Positions 34,693-44,073 of a stretch of DNA of 64,000 nt are shown here, piece after piece. This DNA is from 66-474 sp964489055. GTDB taxonomy: Bacteria > Pseudomonadota > Gammaproteobacteria > Xanthomonadales > Rhodanobacteraceae. The notes under the pieces are model-generated. The model made no database searches. It was not told the origin of the DNA and saw nothing but the letters and a program-made list of their open reading frames with translations. The stretch spans positions 17,177-81,176 of the forward strand of contig CAZAXF010000005.1 in NCBI GenBank assembly GCA_964489055.1, written 5' to 3'. The position numbers were made by a program, and so were the translations under genes. Positions within the stretch are counted from its first letter, which is position 1. Each line of letters starts with the position of its first letter.

Positions 34693-35964
34693 ATGAAAAT
34701 CCTGCGTTCGTTGTGTCTGGTCTCCCTGGTCGCCGTCACCGGCCTGCTGTTCGCGCAGACGCCACCCCCTGCGCCGTCGGCGGCATCCAGACCGGTGCCG
34801 ACGTTGCCGCAGGCACCGATTCCACCCGCACCGCAGCCGAACGCGCAGGCATGGGTGTTGATGGACTACGCCACCGGCCAGATCCTGGCTTCGCACAACA
34901 TGGACGCGCGCCGCGCCCCGGCCTCGCTGACCAAGATCATGACCGAATACGTGGTCGACTCGGAGCTGGCCGCCGGCAAGATCCACCTGGACGACAAGGT
35001 CTACATCAGCGACCACGCCTGGAAGGCGGGTGGTGCCGGCACCGACGGTTCCACCAGTTTCCTGAAGCTGCACTCGCACGTACCGCTGAAGGACCTGCTG
35101 TACGGCATGATCATCCAGTCCGGCAATGACGCCGCGATCGCGCTGGCCGAGCACGTGGCCGGTTCCGAAGCCGCCTTCGCGCAGATGATGAATGCCTACG
35201 CGAAACGCCTCGGGATGACCGGCACGCATTTCGTCAACGCCTCGGGCTATCCCGCTCCCGGCCACTACAGCACCGCGCACGACGTCGCGATCCTCTCGCG
35301 CGCGCTGATCAGCCATTTCCCCGAGGAATACAAGATTTCCGCGATCAAGTCGTTCACCTGGAACGGCATCGAGCAGCACAACCGCAACACGCTGCTGTGG
35401 ACGGACCCGAGCGTGGACGGCATCAAGACCGGTTCCACCAAGGAGGCCGGCTATTGCCTGGCGGCCTCGGCACTTCGCAACGGCATGCGCCTGATCGCGG
35501 TGACCATGGGCGGGCCGGACATGAACGCCGCGGCCAGCGGCGACGAGGCACTGCTGAACTGGGGCTTCAACTTCTACCGCAGCCACGACCTCTACGCCGC
35601 GGGGCAGGTGCTGGCAACCCCGCGCCTGTGGAAGGGCGCGGTGGACAAGGCCAGCCTCGGTATCGAGCACGCCGCCAGCGTCACCATTCCGCGCGGCCAG
35701 TACGACAAGCTCAAGGCCACGCTGGACATGCCCGCCACGCTCATCGCGCCGCTCAAGAAGGGCCAGCAGGTCGGAACGTTGAAGGTCACGTTCGACGGCA
35801 AGCCGCTGTTGAGCGAGCCGCTGGTGGCCCTCGAGCCCGCGCCCGAGGGCGGCTTCTTCAAGCGCCTGTGGGATGCGATCCTCCTGTGGTTCCACCACGA
35901 TGGCGGCAACACCACCACCCCGGCCCCCAGCGTCAAGGTGTCGGACGGGGCGCCGGCGAACTAG
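34693..35964 (+). CDS. dacC: D-alanyl-D-alanine carboxypeptidase (PBP5/6 family)
   Basis: A 423-aa penicillin-binding protein that trims the terminal D-Ala of muropeptides. After a signal peptide (MKILRSLCLVSLVAVTGLLF) the active-site motifs are SLTK, SGN (IIQSGNDAA) and KTG (DGIKTGSTKEAG). A C-terminal beta domain and an amphipathic anchor (FFKRLWDAILLWFHH) follow. ATG at 34693 gives a clean signal; the upstream TTG is less likely. It precedes ybeD and lipB, the gammaproteobacterial order. Choice between dacA and dacC is uncertain. Confidence 0.93.
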   Translation: MKILRSLCLVSLVAVTGLLFAQTPPPAPSAASRPVPTLPQAPIPPAPQPNAQAWVLMDYATGQILASHNMDARRAPASLTKIMTEYVVDSELAAGKIHLDDKVYISDHAWKAGGAGTDGSTSFLKLHSHVPLKDLLYGMIIQSGNDAAIALAEHVAGSEAAFAQMMNAYAKRLGMTGTHFVNASGYPAPGHYSTAHDVAILSRALISHFPEEYKISAIKSFTWNGIEQHNRNTLLWTDPSVDGIKTGSTKEAGYCLAASALRNGMRLIAVTMGGPDMNAAASGDEALLNWGFNFYRSHDLYAAGQVLATPRLWKGAVDKASLGIEHAASVTIPRGQYDKLKATLDMPATLIAPLKKGQQVGTLKVTFDGKPLLSEPLVALEPAPEGGFFKRLWDAILLWFHHDGGNTTTPAPSVKVSDGAPAN

Positions 35965-35972
35965 GAGGCGGC

Positions 35973-36260
35973 ATGCGGAAACTCCACGAGCTTGAAAAGG
36001 ACGACGGCCAGGGCTTCCATTTTCCCGGCAGTTTCGAGATCTCCGCGATGGGCAACGCCGAGGCCAACCTGCGCGAGCGCGTGCCGGAAATCCTGCGCGA
36101 ACTCGGCCTGGTGGTGCTCGAGGCCAGCATGCGCGAACGCACCTCGAGCCAGGGCAACTATGTTTCCGTGAGCGTGGTGTTCAATTGCCCCTCGCGCGAG
36201 AAATACGACGCCGCCCACGCGGCGCTGCGGGCGCATCCGGATATTCGGTATACGCTGTGA
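35973..36260 (+). CDS. ybeD: YbeD family protein (DUF493)
   Basis: A 95-aa ACT-like cytoplasmic protein of unknown exact role, conserved between dacA/C and lipB. It contains FPGSFEISAMGNA and FVS-type VSVVFNCPSREKYDA. AGGAGG overlaps the upstream stop codon and is 5 nt from the ATG, so it is coupled to the carboxypeptidase gene. Confidence 0.93.
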   Translation: MRKLHELEKDDGQGFHFPGSFEISAMGNAEANLRERVPEILRELGLVVLEASMRERTSSQGNYVSVSVVFNCPSREKYDAAHAALRAHPDIRYTL

Positions 36261-36265
36261 AGGCC

Positions 36266-36324
36266 GGGACTCGGGACTCGGGACTCGGGACTCGGGACTC
36301 GGGACTCGGGACTCGGGACTCGGG
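36266..36324. repeat. GGGACTC heptanucleotide tandem repeat, 8 copies
   Basis: Eight perfect GGGACTC units followed by GGG, directly after ybeD. A complementary set (CCCGAGT/CCCGGGT) lies at 36466-36498 inside the 5' part of lipB, so the two could pair as a long stem. Such heptamer tracts are prone to slippage. Confidence 0.95.
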
Positions 36325-36429
36325 AAAGCTTAAAGCGGCCATCGCGCCGCAGTGCAACCGTTCCGTGCCCTTGCAGAATGTCCGGGCAACGGTTGCCGAC
36401 ATCAATGCACAAGGTCGATTCGCGCGACA

Positions 36430-37143
36430 ATGGCCATGATGAACCGCACAGTCACAAGCTTGCATCCCGAGTCCCGAGTCCCGGGTCCCGGGTCCCGGCG
36501 GCTCCTCGTCCGCCACCTCGGCCGCCAGCCCTACGAACCGGTCTGGCACGCCATGCAGGAATTCACCGACGCGCGCGGGCCGGATACGCCGGACGAGCTG
36601 TGGCTGGTCGAACACGACCCGGTGTTCACGCTGGGCCAGGCGGGCAAGCCCGAACACGTGCTGGCGCCCGGCGACATCCCGGTGATCCACGTCGACCGCG
36701 GCGGCCAGGTGACCTACCACGGCCCGGGCCAGATCGTGGCCTATCCGCTGCTGGACCTGCGCCGCCTGAAGCTGGGGGTGCGTGAACTGGTGCGGCGGAT
36801 CGAGCAGGCCATCATCGACACCCTGGCCGAGTGGAACATCCAGGCCATCCGCCATCCGGGCGCGCCCGGGGTCTACGTGGCCGACGCCAAGATCGCGGCA
36901 TTGGGCCTCAGGGTCCGGCATGGCTGCACGTTCCACGGCCTGGCCTTCAACGTGAACATGGACCTGGAACCCTTCCACCGCATCAATCCATGCGGTTTTG
37001 CCGGCCTTCAGGTCGTACAGATGCTAGACTTGGGTGGCCCGTCGCGGCTGGCCGAGGTCGAAAACGCGCTGATTGCCGAGCTTGGCCGACAATTCGGCTT
37101 GTCGCCCGAAGACGCGGATTCCGCGCAGTTCCACGCCGCGTGA
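36430..37143 (+). CDS. lipB: Octanoyltransferase LipB
   Basis: A 237-aa enzyme that moves octanoyl groups from acyl carrier protein to lipoyl domains. Core motifs: RGGQVTYHGPGQIVAYPL, GVYVADAKIAALG with the catalytic Lys, and INPCG with the catalytic Cys. The start is unsure: ATGs at 36430, 36436 and 36439 lack a good ribosome site. The family normally begins only a few residues before LLVRHLGRQPYEP. The extra N-terminal residues HPESRVPGPGSRR are encoded by heptamer repeats, so repeat invasion has lengthened this end. Confidence 0.92.
   Translation: MAMMNRTVTSLHPESRVPGPGSRRLLVRHLGRQPYEPVWHAMQEFTDARGPDTPDELWLVEHDPVFTLGQAGKPEHVLAPGDIPVIHVDRGGQVTYHGPGQIVAYPLLDLRRLKLGVRELVRRIEQAIIDTLAEWNIQAIRHPGAPGVYVADAKIAALGLRVRHGCTFHGLAFNVNMDLEPFHRINPCGFAGLQVVQMLDLGGPSRLAEVENALIAELGRQFGLSPEDADSAQFHAA
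36466..36498. repeat. Inverted heptamer repeat inside lipB 5' coding region
   Basis: Two CCCGAGT and two CCCGGGT units plus CCCGG, the reverse complement of the GGGACTC tract at 36266-36324. They code for residues in the lipB N-terminal extension. Confidence 0.9.
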
Positions 37144-37329
37144 CTTGCGGCGGTGGGCGACGCGGGCGTTTTCCGATACCTTGATCCTCCACCGCGCATC
37201 GACACGATCCCGCCCGCCGGAACCGCGTCCATCGGGACGCCAGCAAGCGGCTGGCGCATTTTCAACCCCCATCGCGCCATCATCACGGCGCAAGCGGCCG
37301 GCCCGCTTCCGTCCCGCCGAGGAAAATCC

Positions 37330-39669
37330 ATGTTGCAGCGTGTTCTCGTCGTAATGTTCGCCCTCGTCGTTTCGCTCGGCGCCCGCGCCGCGGCGACGAC
37401 GCCCGCGCCCTCCGGCAAGTGCCCGGCCACGTCCTCCACCGTGCCGGCGGTCCCCATTGCCAAGTACCGGATCACGCCGGCGCCGGAACTCAAGCCCACC
37501 GCCACGCAGAGCCAGGCGGCGATCCTGGCCGCGCGGCTGCTCACGCGCTTCCAGTACGAGGCGCTGCCGCTCGACAACGCGATGTCGGAGAAGATCTTCA
37601 AGGCCTACTTCAAGGCCCTGGACGGCAGCAAGCTGTTCTTCACCCAACAGGACCTCGACCATTTCGCGCCCGACCGCACCAAGCTCGACAACGCAATCTG
37701 GAGCGGCGACCTGTCGATCCCCTTTTCCATCTTCAACTTGTACGAAAAGCGCGTGGGCCAGCGCACGGCCTACGCGCTGGAGCTTTTGAAGAAGGGCTTT
37801 TCCCTCGACAGCGACGAGACCTACACCTTCGACCGCGACGAGGCCAAGTGGGCGGCCGGCACCAGGGCCCTGGACCAGTTGTGGCAAAAGCGCGTCGAGA
37901 ACGACTGGATCCGCCTGAAGCTCGCGGGCAAGGACGACGCGGAAATCCGCAAGACGCTTTCGCGCCGCTACGAGAACTACCTCGATCGCGTGCACCAACT
38001 CGACAGCGAGGACGTGTTCCAGACCTTCATGAACGCCTACGCGACCGCGATCGACCCGCACACCAACTACTTCGGGCCGCGCGCCAGCCAGAACTTCGAC
38101 ATCACCATGAAGCTGTCGCTGGAAGGCATCGGCGCGGTACTGCAGGAACACGACGAATACACCGTGATCCGCGAAGTGGTGCCCGGCGGCCCGGCGGCCA
38201 AGTCCGGCAAGCTCGAGGTCGGTGACAAGATCGTGGGCGTGGGCCAGGGCGAGTGCGGCCCGATCCGGGACGTGGTCGGCTGGCGCATCGACGACGTGGT
38301 CGCCAAGATCCGCGGCCACAAGGGCTCGGTGGTGCGGCTGGAGATCCTGCCCGCCGAAGGTGGTCCGGACGCCCGCCCGCAGGTCATCACGCTCACCCGC
38401 GCCAAGGTCACCATCGCCGAGCAGGCCGCCAAGAAGAAGGTCATCGACGTCAAGGACGGCGGCCGCACGATCAAGGTCGGCATCATCGACCTGCCCAGCT
38501 TCTACGAGGACTTCGATGCCCGCCGCCACGGCGATCCCGACTACAAGAGCGCTTCGCGCGACGTGGCCAGGCTGCTGAAGGAACTGGAGCAGGACAAGGT
38601 TTCGGCGGTGATCGTGGATCTGCGCGGCAACGGCGGCGGCTCGCTGGACGAGGCCATCAACCTTTCCGGGCTGTTCATCGGCAAGGGGCCGGTGGTGCAG
38701 GTGCGCAACAACCGCGGCCAGGTCGAGGAGCAGGACTCGGACGAGAAGATGCTCTGGACCGGCCCGATGGCGGTCCTGGTGAACCGCGGTTCGGCCTCGG
38801 CCAGTGAAATCTTCACCGCCGCCATCCAGGACTACGGTCGCGGCCTGGTGATCGGCGAGCAGACCTTCGGAAAGGGCACGGTGCAGAACCTCACCAGCCT
38901 CGACCGGCTCGCCATGAGCGACAAACCGGCGTTCGGCGAACTGAAGATGACCATTGCCGAGTTCTTCCGCGTCAACGGCGCTTCCACGCAGTTGCACGGC
39001 GTCACGCCCGACATCAAGTTCCCGCATTCGATCGGCTACAAGGACTTTGGCGAATCAAGCTACCCGAATGCGTTGAAGTGGACCCACATCGCGCCGGCGG
39101 ACTACACGCCCGTGGCAACCCAGAAACCGCTGATCGCGCCGTTGACGGCCCAACACGACGCGCGTGCAAAGACCGATCCCGCATGGAACCTGCTGCTGGA
39201 CGAGCTGGCCGCCGCGCGCAAGCTTCACGACAAGAAAACCGTGTCGCTGAACTACCAGGTCCGCAAGGCCGAGCGCAAGCAACAGGACGCCCGGGACGCC
39301 GAGTTCAAGAAGCGCCGCGCGGCGCTGGGCGATGTCTCGGCGATCAACCTGGAACCCGACGACGGACTTACCCCCGGCGAGCGCAGCGTCAAGAAGTCCG
39401 TGGCACGCGAAAAGGCCGCCAAGGACGCCAAGGACATCGAACTGGACGAAGCCGCGCACATCATGGCCGACGAAGTGGTCGCGCTGGCCGGCAACCCCAG
39501 GCTTGCGCACCAGGTGCTGCCCCGGCAGGCATTTGCCAAGTCCGGGCTGCTGGCGCTGAACCCCGGTTCGCCGTCGACCGATTCCTCGGCGCCGGCCGGG
39601 TCCACGCACACCGAACCGGCGGCGCCGGCGTCCTCGGCCGAACCTGCCGCTGCCGGCAGTTCACACTGA
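37330..39669 (+). CDS. prc: Tail-specific periplasmic protease Prc (C-terminal processing peptidase)
   Basis: A 779-aa protease with signal peptide MLQRVLVVMFALVVSLGARA. It has the Prc N-domain (SKLFFTQQDLDHF), a PDZ domain (EGIGAVLQEHDEYTVIREVV, GDKIVGVGQ), the peptidase S41 core with VIVDLRGNGGGSLDEA, catalytic Ser in NRGSASASEIF and Lys in GEQTFGKGTVQ. The C-terminal DUF3340 region is Lys-rich with a Ser/Ala/Pro tail. ATG at 37330 has GAGG upstream. Prc degrades peptidoglycan hydrolases and mislocalised proteins in other bacteria. Confidence 0.95.
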   Translation: MLQRVLVVMFALVVSLGARAAATTPAPSGKCPATSSTVPAVPIAKYRITPAPELKPTATQSQAAILAARLLTRFQYEALPLDNAMSEKIFKAYFKALDGSKLFFTQQDLDHFAPDRTKLDNAIWSGDLSIPFSIFNLYEKRVGQRTAYALELLKKGFSLDSDETYTFDRDEAKWAAGTRALDQLWQKRVENDWIRLKLAGKDDAEIRKTLSRRYENYLDRVHQLDSEDVFQTFMNAYATAIDPHTNYFGPRASQNFDITMKLSLEGIGAVLQEHDEYTVIREVVPGGPAAKSGKLEVGDKIVGVGQGECGPIRDVVGWRIDDVVAKIRGHKGSVVRLEILPAEGGPDARPQVITLTRAKVTIAEQAAKKKVIDVKDGGRTIKVGIIDLPSFYEDFDARRHGDPDYKSASRDVARLLKELEQDKVSAVIVDLRGNGGGSLDEAINLSGLFIGKGPVVQVRNNRGQVEEQDSDEKMLWTGPMAVLVNRGSASASEIFTAAIQDYGRGLVIGEQTFGKGTVQNLTSLDRLAMSDKPAFGELKMTIAEFFRVNGASTQLHGVTPDIKFPHSIGYKDFGESSYPNALKWTHIAPADYTPVATQKPLIAPLTAQHDARAKTDPAWNLLLDELAAARKLHDKKTVSLNYQVRKAERKQQDARDAEFKKRRAALGDVSAINLEPDDGLTPGERSVKKSVAREKAAKDAKDIELDEAAHIMADEVVALAGNPRLAHQVLPRQAFAKSGLLALNPGSPSTDSSAPAGSTHTEPAAPASSAEPAAAGSSH

Positions 39670-39677
39670 CGGGTCGC

Positions 39678-39703
39678 CCGCACGCAGGCTCCTGCGTGCG
39701 GGA
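39678..39703. terminator. Hairpin between convergent prc and ABC permease genes
   Basis: CCCGCACGCAGG and CCTGCGTGCGGG form a perfect 12-bp stem with a 2-nt spacer. It occupies the 36-nt gap between two convergent genes, as a bidirectional terminator would. It lacks a long T tract on either side. Confidence 0.65.
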
Positions 39704-39705
39704 CG

Positions 39706-40881
39706 TCACGCGGAGATCGCCAGCCGTTCGGTCCGGTACACCAGCGCCGTGATCGCACCGAGGATCGCGGCGAACCCGAACCCGCACACCAGTGCCAGGC
39801 CGATGTCGGCGGTCGAGACCGGACTGCCGCGGAGCAGATCGCTGATCCCGATCTGCTGGCCGAGCAGCGGCACCGCGTACATCCAGTGCGCGGGCTTGAC
39901 CGGCAGGATCATCATCGCGATCGAGGGCAGGATCGGAATGATCATCAGCAGGCCAAGGTAGGTCTGCGCCTCGCGATAACTCTTGGCGAACGCGGCCACC
40001 AGGGTTTCCAGTACCGCGAACAGCGCGACCAGCGGCAGCTCCAGCACGATCGCCTGGCTGATGAACTTCGGTCCCAGGTCGAATGCCATGCCGAGCTTCT
40101 CGGCCGGCATGAAACCGGCGGCGATCGAAAACGCCACCGCGCTCAGCACCAGGCTGGCCAGCGAAAACGCCGCGATCGCGCCCAGCTTGCCCGTGAGGAT
40201 GCGTCCGCGCGCCACCGGGTTGGCGAACAGCGGCTCCAGCGACTGGCGCTCGCGCTCGCCGGCGGTCAGGTCGATCGCCAGGTACATGCCGCCGATGTAG
40301 ATCGCCAGCACGAAGAAGTACGGCAGGATCGAGAACATCATCCCGGCCCGCGATTGCGGCGTGGACTGGTCGCGCTTGCCCACCATCACCGGCGTGGCAA
40401 TCGCCGGCGAAAGTCCGCGCGCCAGCAGGCGCAGTGCGCCCTGCTCGCGGTTGTAGTGCTTGAGCATGGCTTCGAGCCGGTGCCGCGGCGTGCTGCTGCC
40501 CCGTTGCGATGCGTCATAGATCAACTCCACCTGGGCCGGCTCGCCCTTGTTCCAGGCTTTCGGGTAGCCCGCGGGAATGCGCAGCACCACGTCGGTGTCG
40601 CGGTCGCGCACGGCCTGGTCCGGGTTGGCGATCGGCGGCTGGGGCACCAGGCCCTGCTGCTTGAGCGCGTTGATCAGGTTGGGCGCATGCTGGGCGCCTA
40701 TCACCGGCACCTTCAGCGGACCCTCGGCCTTTTTCATCTGCTGGCCGACGATCGCGTTCATCATCACGACGAACAGGATCGGGCCCATCAGCGGGCCATA
40801 GACCAGCGCGCTGAACACGGTGCGCTTGTCGCGCAGGTTCTCGCGCACTTCCTTCCACCATACCGTCAGCATCGCGTTCAT
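39706..40881 (-). CDS. natB: ABC-2 type permease (NatB-like)
   Basis: A 391-aa inner-membrane exporter subunit. The N-terminal membrane segment (VFSALVYGPLMGPILFVVMM) is followed by a large periplasmic loop and five or six C-terminal spans (MFSILPYFFVLAIYIGG, AIAAFSLASLVLSAVAFSIA, LLMIIPILPSIAMMILPV). The cytoplasmic GERERQSLEPLFANPVARG motif is typical of NatB-type proteins, which export Na+ or act in drug efflux. It overlaps the ATPase gene by 4 nt. The substrate is unknown. Confidence 0.85.
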   Translation of the reverse strand: MNAMLTVWWKEVRENLRDKRTVFSALVYGPLMGPILFVVMMNAIVGQQMKKAEGPLKVPVIGAQHAPNLINALKQQGLVPQPPIANPDQAVRDRDTDVVLRIPAGYPKAWNKGEPAQVELIYDASQRGSSTPRHRLEAMLKHYNREQGALRLLARGLSPAIATPVMVGKRDQSTPQSRAGMMFSILPYFFVLAIYIGGMYLAIDLTAGERERQSLEPLFANPVARGRILTGKLGAIAAFSLASLVLSAVAFSIAAGFMPAEKLGMAFDLGPKFISQAIVLELPLVALFAVLETLVAAFAKSYREAQTYLGLLMIIPILPSIAMMILPVKPAHWMYAVPLLGQQIGISDLLRGSPVSTADIGLALVCGFGFAAILGAITALVYRTERLAISA

Positions 40882-41612
40882 GCGGCCAGTCCTTCTTCGC
40901 TGCCAATCAGTTTCACGAAAGCATCCTCGAGGTTGGTCTCGCCGGTCTGTGCGCGCAGCGCGTCGGGCGTTTCATCGGCCACCACGCGTCCGGCCGCGAT
41001 CACCACGATGCGGTCGCACAACATCGCGACCTCCTGCATGATGTGGCTGGAAAACAGCACGCAGCGCCCTTCGGCCTTGAGGTTGCGCATGAAGGTGCGC
41101 AGCCCGCGCGTGGCCATCACGTCCAGGCCGTTGGTGGGCTCGTCCAGGATCACGTTCTTCGGATCGTGCACCAGCGCGCGCGCGATCGCGGTCTTGACGC
41201 GCTGGCCCTGCGAGAAGCCCTCGGTGCGCCGGTCGATGAAATCGCGCATTTCCAGCGTCTCGACCAGCGCTTCGCGACGCTGCCGCAGCAACGCCTCGTC
41301 GATGCCGTGCAAGCGCGCGAAGTAGTCGATGTTCTCGCGCGCGGACAATCGCTTGTAGAGGCCGCGCGCGTCCGGCAACACGCCGAGGCGCCGGCGCACG
41401 GCGATGGGATCGGCGGCGGCATCGATGCCGTCCACCATCACCCGCCCCGAGTCGGGCTTCATCAGCGTGTAGAGCATGCGCAGCGTGGTGGTCTTGCCCG
41501 CGCCGTTGGGGCCGAGCAGGCCGGTGATCTGGCCATCGCGCGCGCTGAAGCTCACGCCGTCGACGGCCTTGACCTTGCCGAAGGCCTTGTGGAGGTCGTT
41601 TACTTCGATCAT
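40878..41612 (-). CDS. natA: ABC transporter ATP-binding protein (NatA-like)
   Basis: A 244-aa ATPase partner of the permease. Walker A GPNGAGKTT, Q-loop region RRRLGVLPDARGLYKRLSA, signature FSQGQR, Walker B NVILDEPTNGLD and switch His SSHIM are intact. The N-terminal MIEVNDLHKAFGKVKAVDG sets the start. The SQGQ signature replaces LSGGQ, as is common in NatA-type proteins. Confidence 0.9.
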   Translation of the reverse strand: MIEVNDLHKAFGKVKAVDGVSFSARDGQITGLLGPNGAGKTTTLRMLYTLMKPDSGRVMVDGIDAAADPIAVRRRLGVLPDARGLYKRLSARENIDYFARLHGIDEALLRQRREALVETLEMRDFIDRRTEGFSQGQRVKTAIARALVHDPKNVILDEPTNGLDVMATRGLRTFMRNLKAEGRCVLFSSHIMQEVAMLCDRIVVIAAGRVVADETPDALRAQTGETNLEDAFVKLIGSEEGLAA

Positions 41613-41814
41613 TGCGGGCTTCCCGAATGGATGCGGGTGATTTGGCACGGTCGCGCCCGGGGGGGCCAGGGACCGCGGACCGGGGACCGGGAAACGCAAG
41701 CGCCATCCCCCTCGGTCGTTCCTCCTGCGGAAGGGGGAAGTCGAAGCGCGGAGGTTTCTTGCTTCACCTTGTTTGGAACAAAAGGGGTCGACGCGAAGTG
41801 ACGGGGGGATGCGT
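41613..41814. other. Intergenic region, hydrolase to natA
   Basis: 202 nt. A GGGACC-rich stretch (about 41668-41690) resembles the heptamer repeats elsewhere in the window in degenerate form. No gene seen. Confidence 0.4.
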
Positions 41815-43443
41815 TCATGGCGCGGCCCCGTTGAAATCGATGAAGGCGGGAACCGGGCCCAGCTTGTCCAGGCACTTTGCGTCCAGCTTCTTCGGTTGCA
41901 GGTCGTCGATGAAACGGTTCACCAGGTGCGGCATGCAGCCGGCGTTGATGGCTTCGGCATGGCCCATGCCCTTGACCACCAGCGAGCGGGCGTTCGACAG
42001 GCCCTCGAGGACTTTTTCGGCATCCGAGGGCGGGGTCACCGGGTCGCGTTCGCCGGAAATCAGCAACGTCGGGATCGAGGACCTGAATGGCGCGTGGAAG
42101 TTTTCGGGCATCGGGTTGTGCGGCCACACCTTGCACTGGGCCATGAATGCATCGATCAACTGGTTGCCGAGCAGCAGGTCGGCGTCCTGGGGGCGCGGCT
42201 GCAGCAGGCCGGCGTCCTCGGTGCACATCACCGAAAGCTGCATGCCGTTTTCAATCGACGCGGACAGGTCGGCGCTGAGGATTCGCGACTGCCCCATCAA
42301 GGGCGCGTAGTTGCCCCTGGCGGCCTCGCTGATGGCCAGCGGCAGCAGGGCCTGGGTCAGCGTGCTGTAGGAGAACATCCGCACCACGCCGGCCAGGGTG
42401 TCGGCGCCCAGCGGCCGGGTGACCGGCTTGAAGCTGGTCGGATCCTGGAAGGTGACCTTGCGGGGCGGCTCGCCCTTCAGCTTCGCGTGCAGTTGGCGCA
42501 GCGTCGCGTACCAGTCGCCGAATGCCTTCTTGCATGCAGGCGCCGCTTCGCAGGCGGCGGCCTGCAGTTTCAGCGAATGCTGCAACGCCTCGGCGAAGGT
42601 TTCACCCAGCACCATCTGGTTGGGCACCACGCCGTTCAGCACGATGCTGCGCACCGCGTCGGGGTGTGCCGCCGCGTAGTGCTGCGCCATGCGGGTACCG
42701 TAGGAAACGCCGACCAGGTCCAGTTTCGGCGCACCCAGCGCCTGGCGCACCGCCTCGAGGTCGGCCACCGCGTCGGTGGTGGTGTAGTAGCGCGGATCGG
42801 AAGTCTTCTGCACCTCCTGCGCGCACTCGCGAACCCACTGCACGCGCTGCTCGACATCCGGCTGGATGATCTTCTGCTGCTTGAGCTTCTTTTCGAGGGC
42901 GGGGCATTTCAGCGGATGCGACGCGCCGGTGCCGCGCTGGTCCAGAAGCAATACGTCGTGGTGCGCCAGCAGCGGCCCGAAGGCGGGCCGCATCTCGGGC
43001 CAGGTCTGGATCGCCGACTGCCCGGGCCCGCCGGCCAGGTACACCACCAGGTCCTTGTCGGGCACCTGCGAATCGCTGGGTACGATCGCGAGCTTCAACT
43101 TGATGACGCGTGACTTCGGGTCGGCACGGTTTTCGGGCACCGGATACTTCGCGCAGAACGCGGGCGTGGTCGCCGAGGAATGCGGGCGCTTCAACTCGCA
43201 GGCGGTCAGGGTCAGGCGACCCAGCTTCATGGTTTCCGGCGCCGCCGGTTTCACCGGCTTTCCCGGTTTGGCCGGCGTGGCCGCGGTGGTGGATGCGGGG
43301 GCGGGTGCGCCGGTGGCGGCGGATGCCGGCGTGGTGCGCTCCGGTGCCGCACGATGGCGCTTGCCCCACCACTGCCAGCCCACGACGCCCACCAGGATCA
43401 GGACCGCGACGATGCGCAGCAGCATGCGTTTGTCCATCTTCAT
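41815..43443 (-). CDS. Membrane-anchored alpha/beta hydrolase (proline iminopeptidase/TAP-like)
   Basis: A 542-aa hydrolase with an N-terminal membrane anchor (MLLRIVAVLILVGVVGWQWW) and an Ala/Pro/Thr-rich spacer, so it probably acts in the periplasm. The hydrolase core has VVYLAGGPGQSA oxyanion region, LLLDQRGTGASHPL, the nucleophile elbow GVSYGT, a late Asp (ISGERDPVTPP) and His (GMGHAEAIN). The C-terminal TAP-like segment fits tripeptidyl or prolyl aminopeptidases. The start directly abuts the stop of the XRE gene. Confidence 0.85.
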   Translation of the reverse strand: MKMDKRMLLRIVAVLILVGVVGWQWWGKRHRAAPERTTPASAATGAPAPASTTAATPAKPGKPVKPAAPETMKLGRLTLTACELKRPHSSATTPAFCAKYPVPENRADPKSRVIKLKLAIVPSDSQVPDKDLVVYLAGGPGQSAIQTWPEMRPAFGPLLAHHDVLLLDQRGTGASHPLKCPALEKKLKQQKIIQPDVEQRVQWVRECAQEVQKTSDPRYYTTTDAVADLEAVRQALGAPKLDLVGVSYGTRMAQHYAAAHPDAVRSIVLNGVVPNQMVLGETFAEALQHSLKLQAAACEAAPACKKAFGDWYATLRQLHAKLKGEPPRKVTFQDPTSFKPVTRPLGADTLAGVVRMFSYSTLTQALLPLAISEAARGNYAPLMGQSRILSADLSASIENGMQLSVMCTEDAGLLQPRPQDADLLLGNQLIDAFMAQCKVWPHNPMPENFHAPFRSSIPTLLISGERDPVTPPSDAEKVLEGLSNARSLVVKGMGHAEAINAGCMPHLVNRFIDDLQPKKLDAKCLDKLGPVPAFIDFNGAAP

Positions 43444-43644
43444 TCAGTCTTCCTCGTCCGGGTCGAACATCGATTCGATGCGTTGCTTGAACAGCCTCGC
43501 CAGCTTGAAGGCCAGGGGCAGGCTGGGATCGTACTTGCCGTTCTCGATGGCGTTGATGGTCTGGCGTGATACATCCAGTTGTTCGGCAAGCGCGCCCTGC
43601 GACCAGCCGTGTTTTTCGCGCAACTCACGGACACGGTTTTTCAT
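43444..43644 (-). CDS. Small XRE-family transcriptional regulator
   Basis: A 66-aa protein that is little more than a helix-turn-helix: KNRVRELREKHGWSQGALAE then VSRQTINAIENGKYDPSLP, ending in acidic residues. It matches YozG/YgzD-like regulators encoded with a small membrane protein. Its start overlaps the stop of that gene (TGATG). It likely controls its own operon through the double operator at 44074-44136. Confidence 0.92.
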   Translation of the reverse strand: MKNRVRELREKHGWSQGALAEQLDVSRQTINAIENGKYDPSLPLAFKLARLFKQRIESMFDPDEED

Positions 43645-44060
43645 CAACAGCCCCAGAAATCCCAGGTGCCCGTGACCCTGCGTACCAGCGCAAGGCGCGT
43701 CACGCCGTACACCGCGGCGAGGGCCGGAAACACCCACACCAGGACGCCCCCGCCGACCGGCCACACCCCGGCGATCGCCAGGAAGGCGCCGACGATGCTG
43801 GCTGCGCTGACCACGCCGGTGGACACCCCCAGCGCGATCAGGTGCATGCGCTGTTCCAGCTCGTCGCCGCGCATCACCATGCGCGCGCTCAGCGCGATCA
43901 CCACGATCACCGGCAGGGTCGGCAGCACCGCCAGGACGGCACGCAGCGCGATGTCATCGGTCCGGCCGACCAGTGGCCACTCGAACAGCATCAGGGCCAC
44001 GTACACCGCCATGACCAGCAGTATCACGATGTTGTGCCTGCGTTTTGATACCCGTGCCAT
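43644..44060 (-). CDS. Four-helix membrane protein, partner of the XRE regulator
   Basis: A 138-aa integral membrane protein with four predicted spans (NIVILLVMAVYVALMLFEWP, AVLAVLPTLPVIVVIALSA, ALGVSTGVVSAASIVGAFLA, GVLVWVFPALAAVYGV). It is of the small membrane-protein type often paired with YozG-like XRE regulators. ATG at 44060 is preferred; a GTG at 44099 would lie inside the operator. It overlaps the regulator gene by 1 nt. Function unknown. Confidence 0.85.
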   Translation of the reverse strand: MARVSKRRHNIVILLVMAVYVALMLFEWPLVGRTDDIALRAVLAVLPTLPVIVVIALSARMVMRGDELEQRMHLIALGVSTGVVSAASIVGAFLAIAGVWPVGGGVLVWVFPALAAVYGVTRLALVRRVTGTWDFWGC

Positions 44061-44073
44061 CGGAATTCCACGC

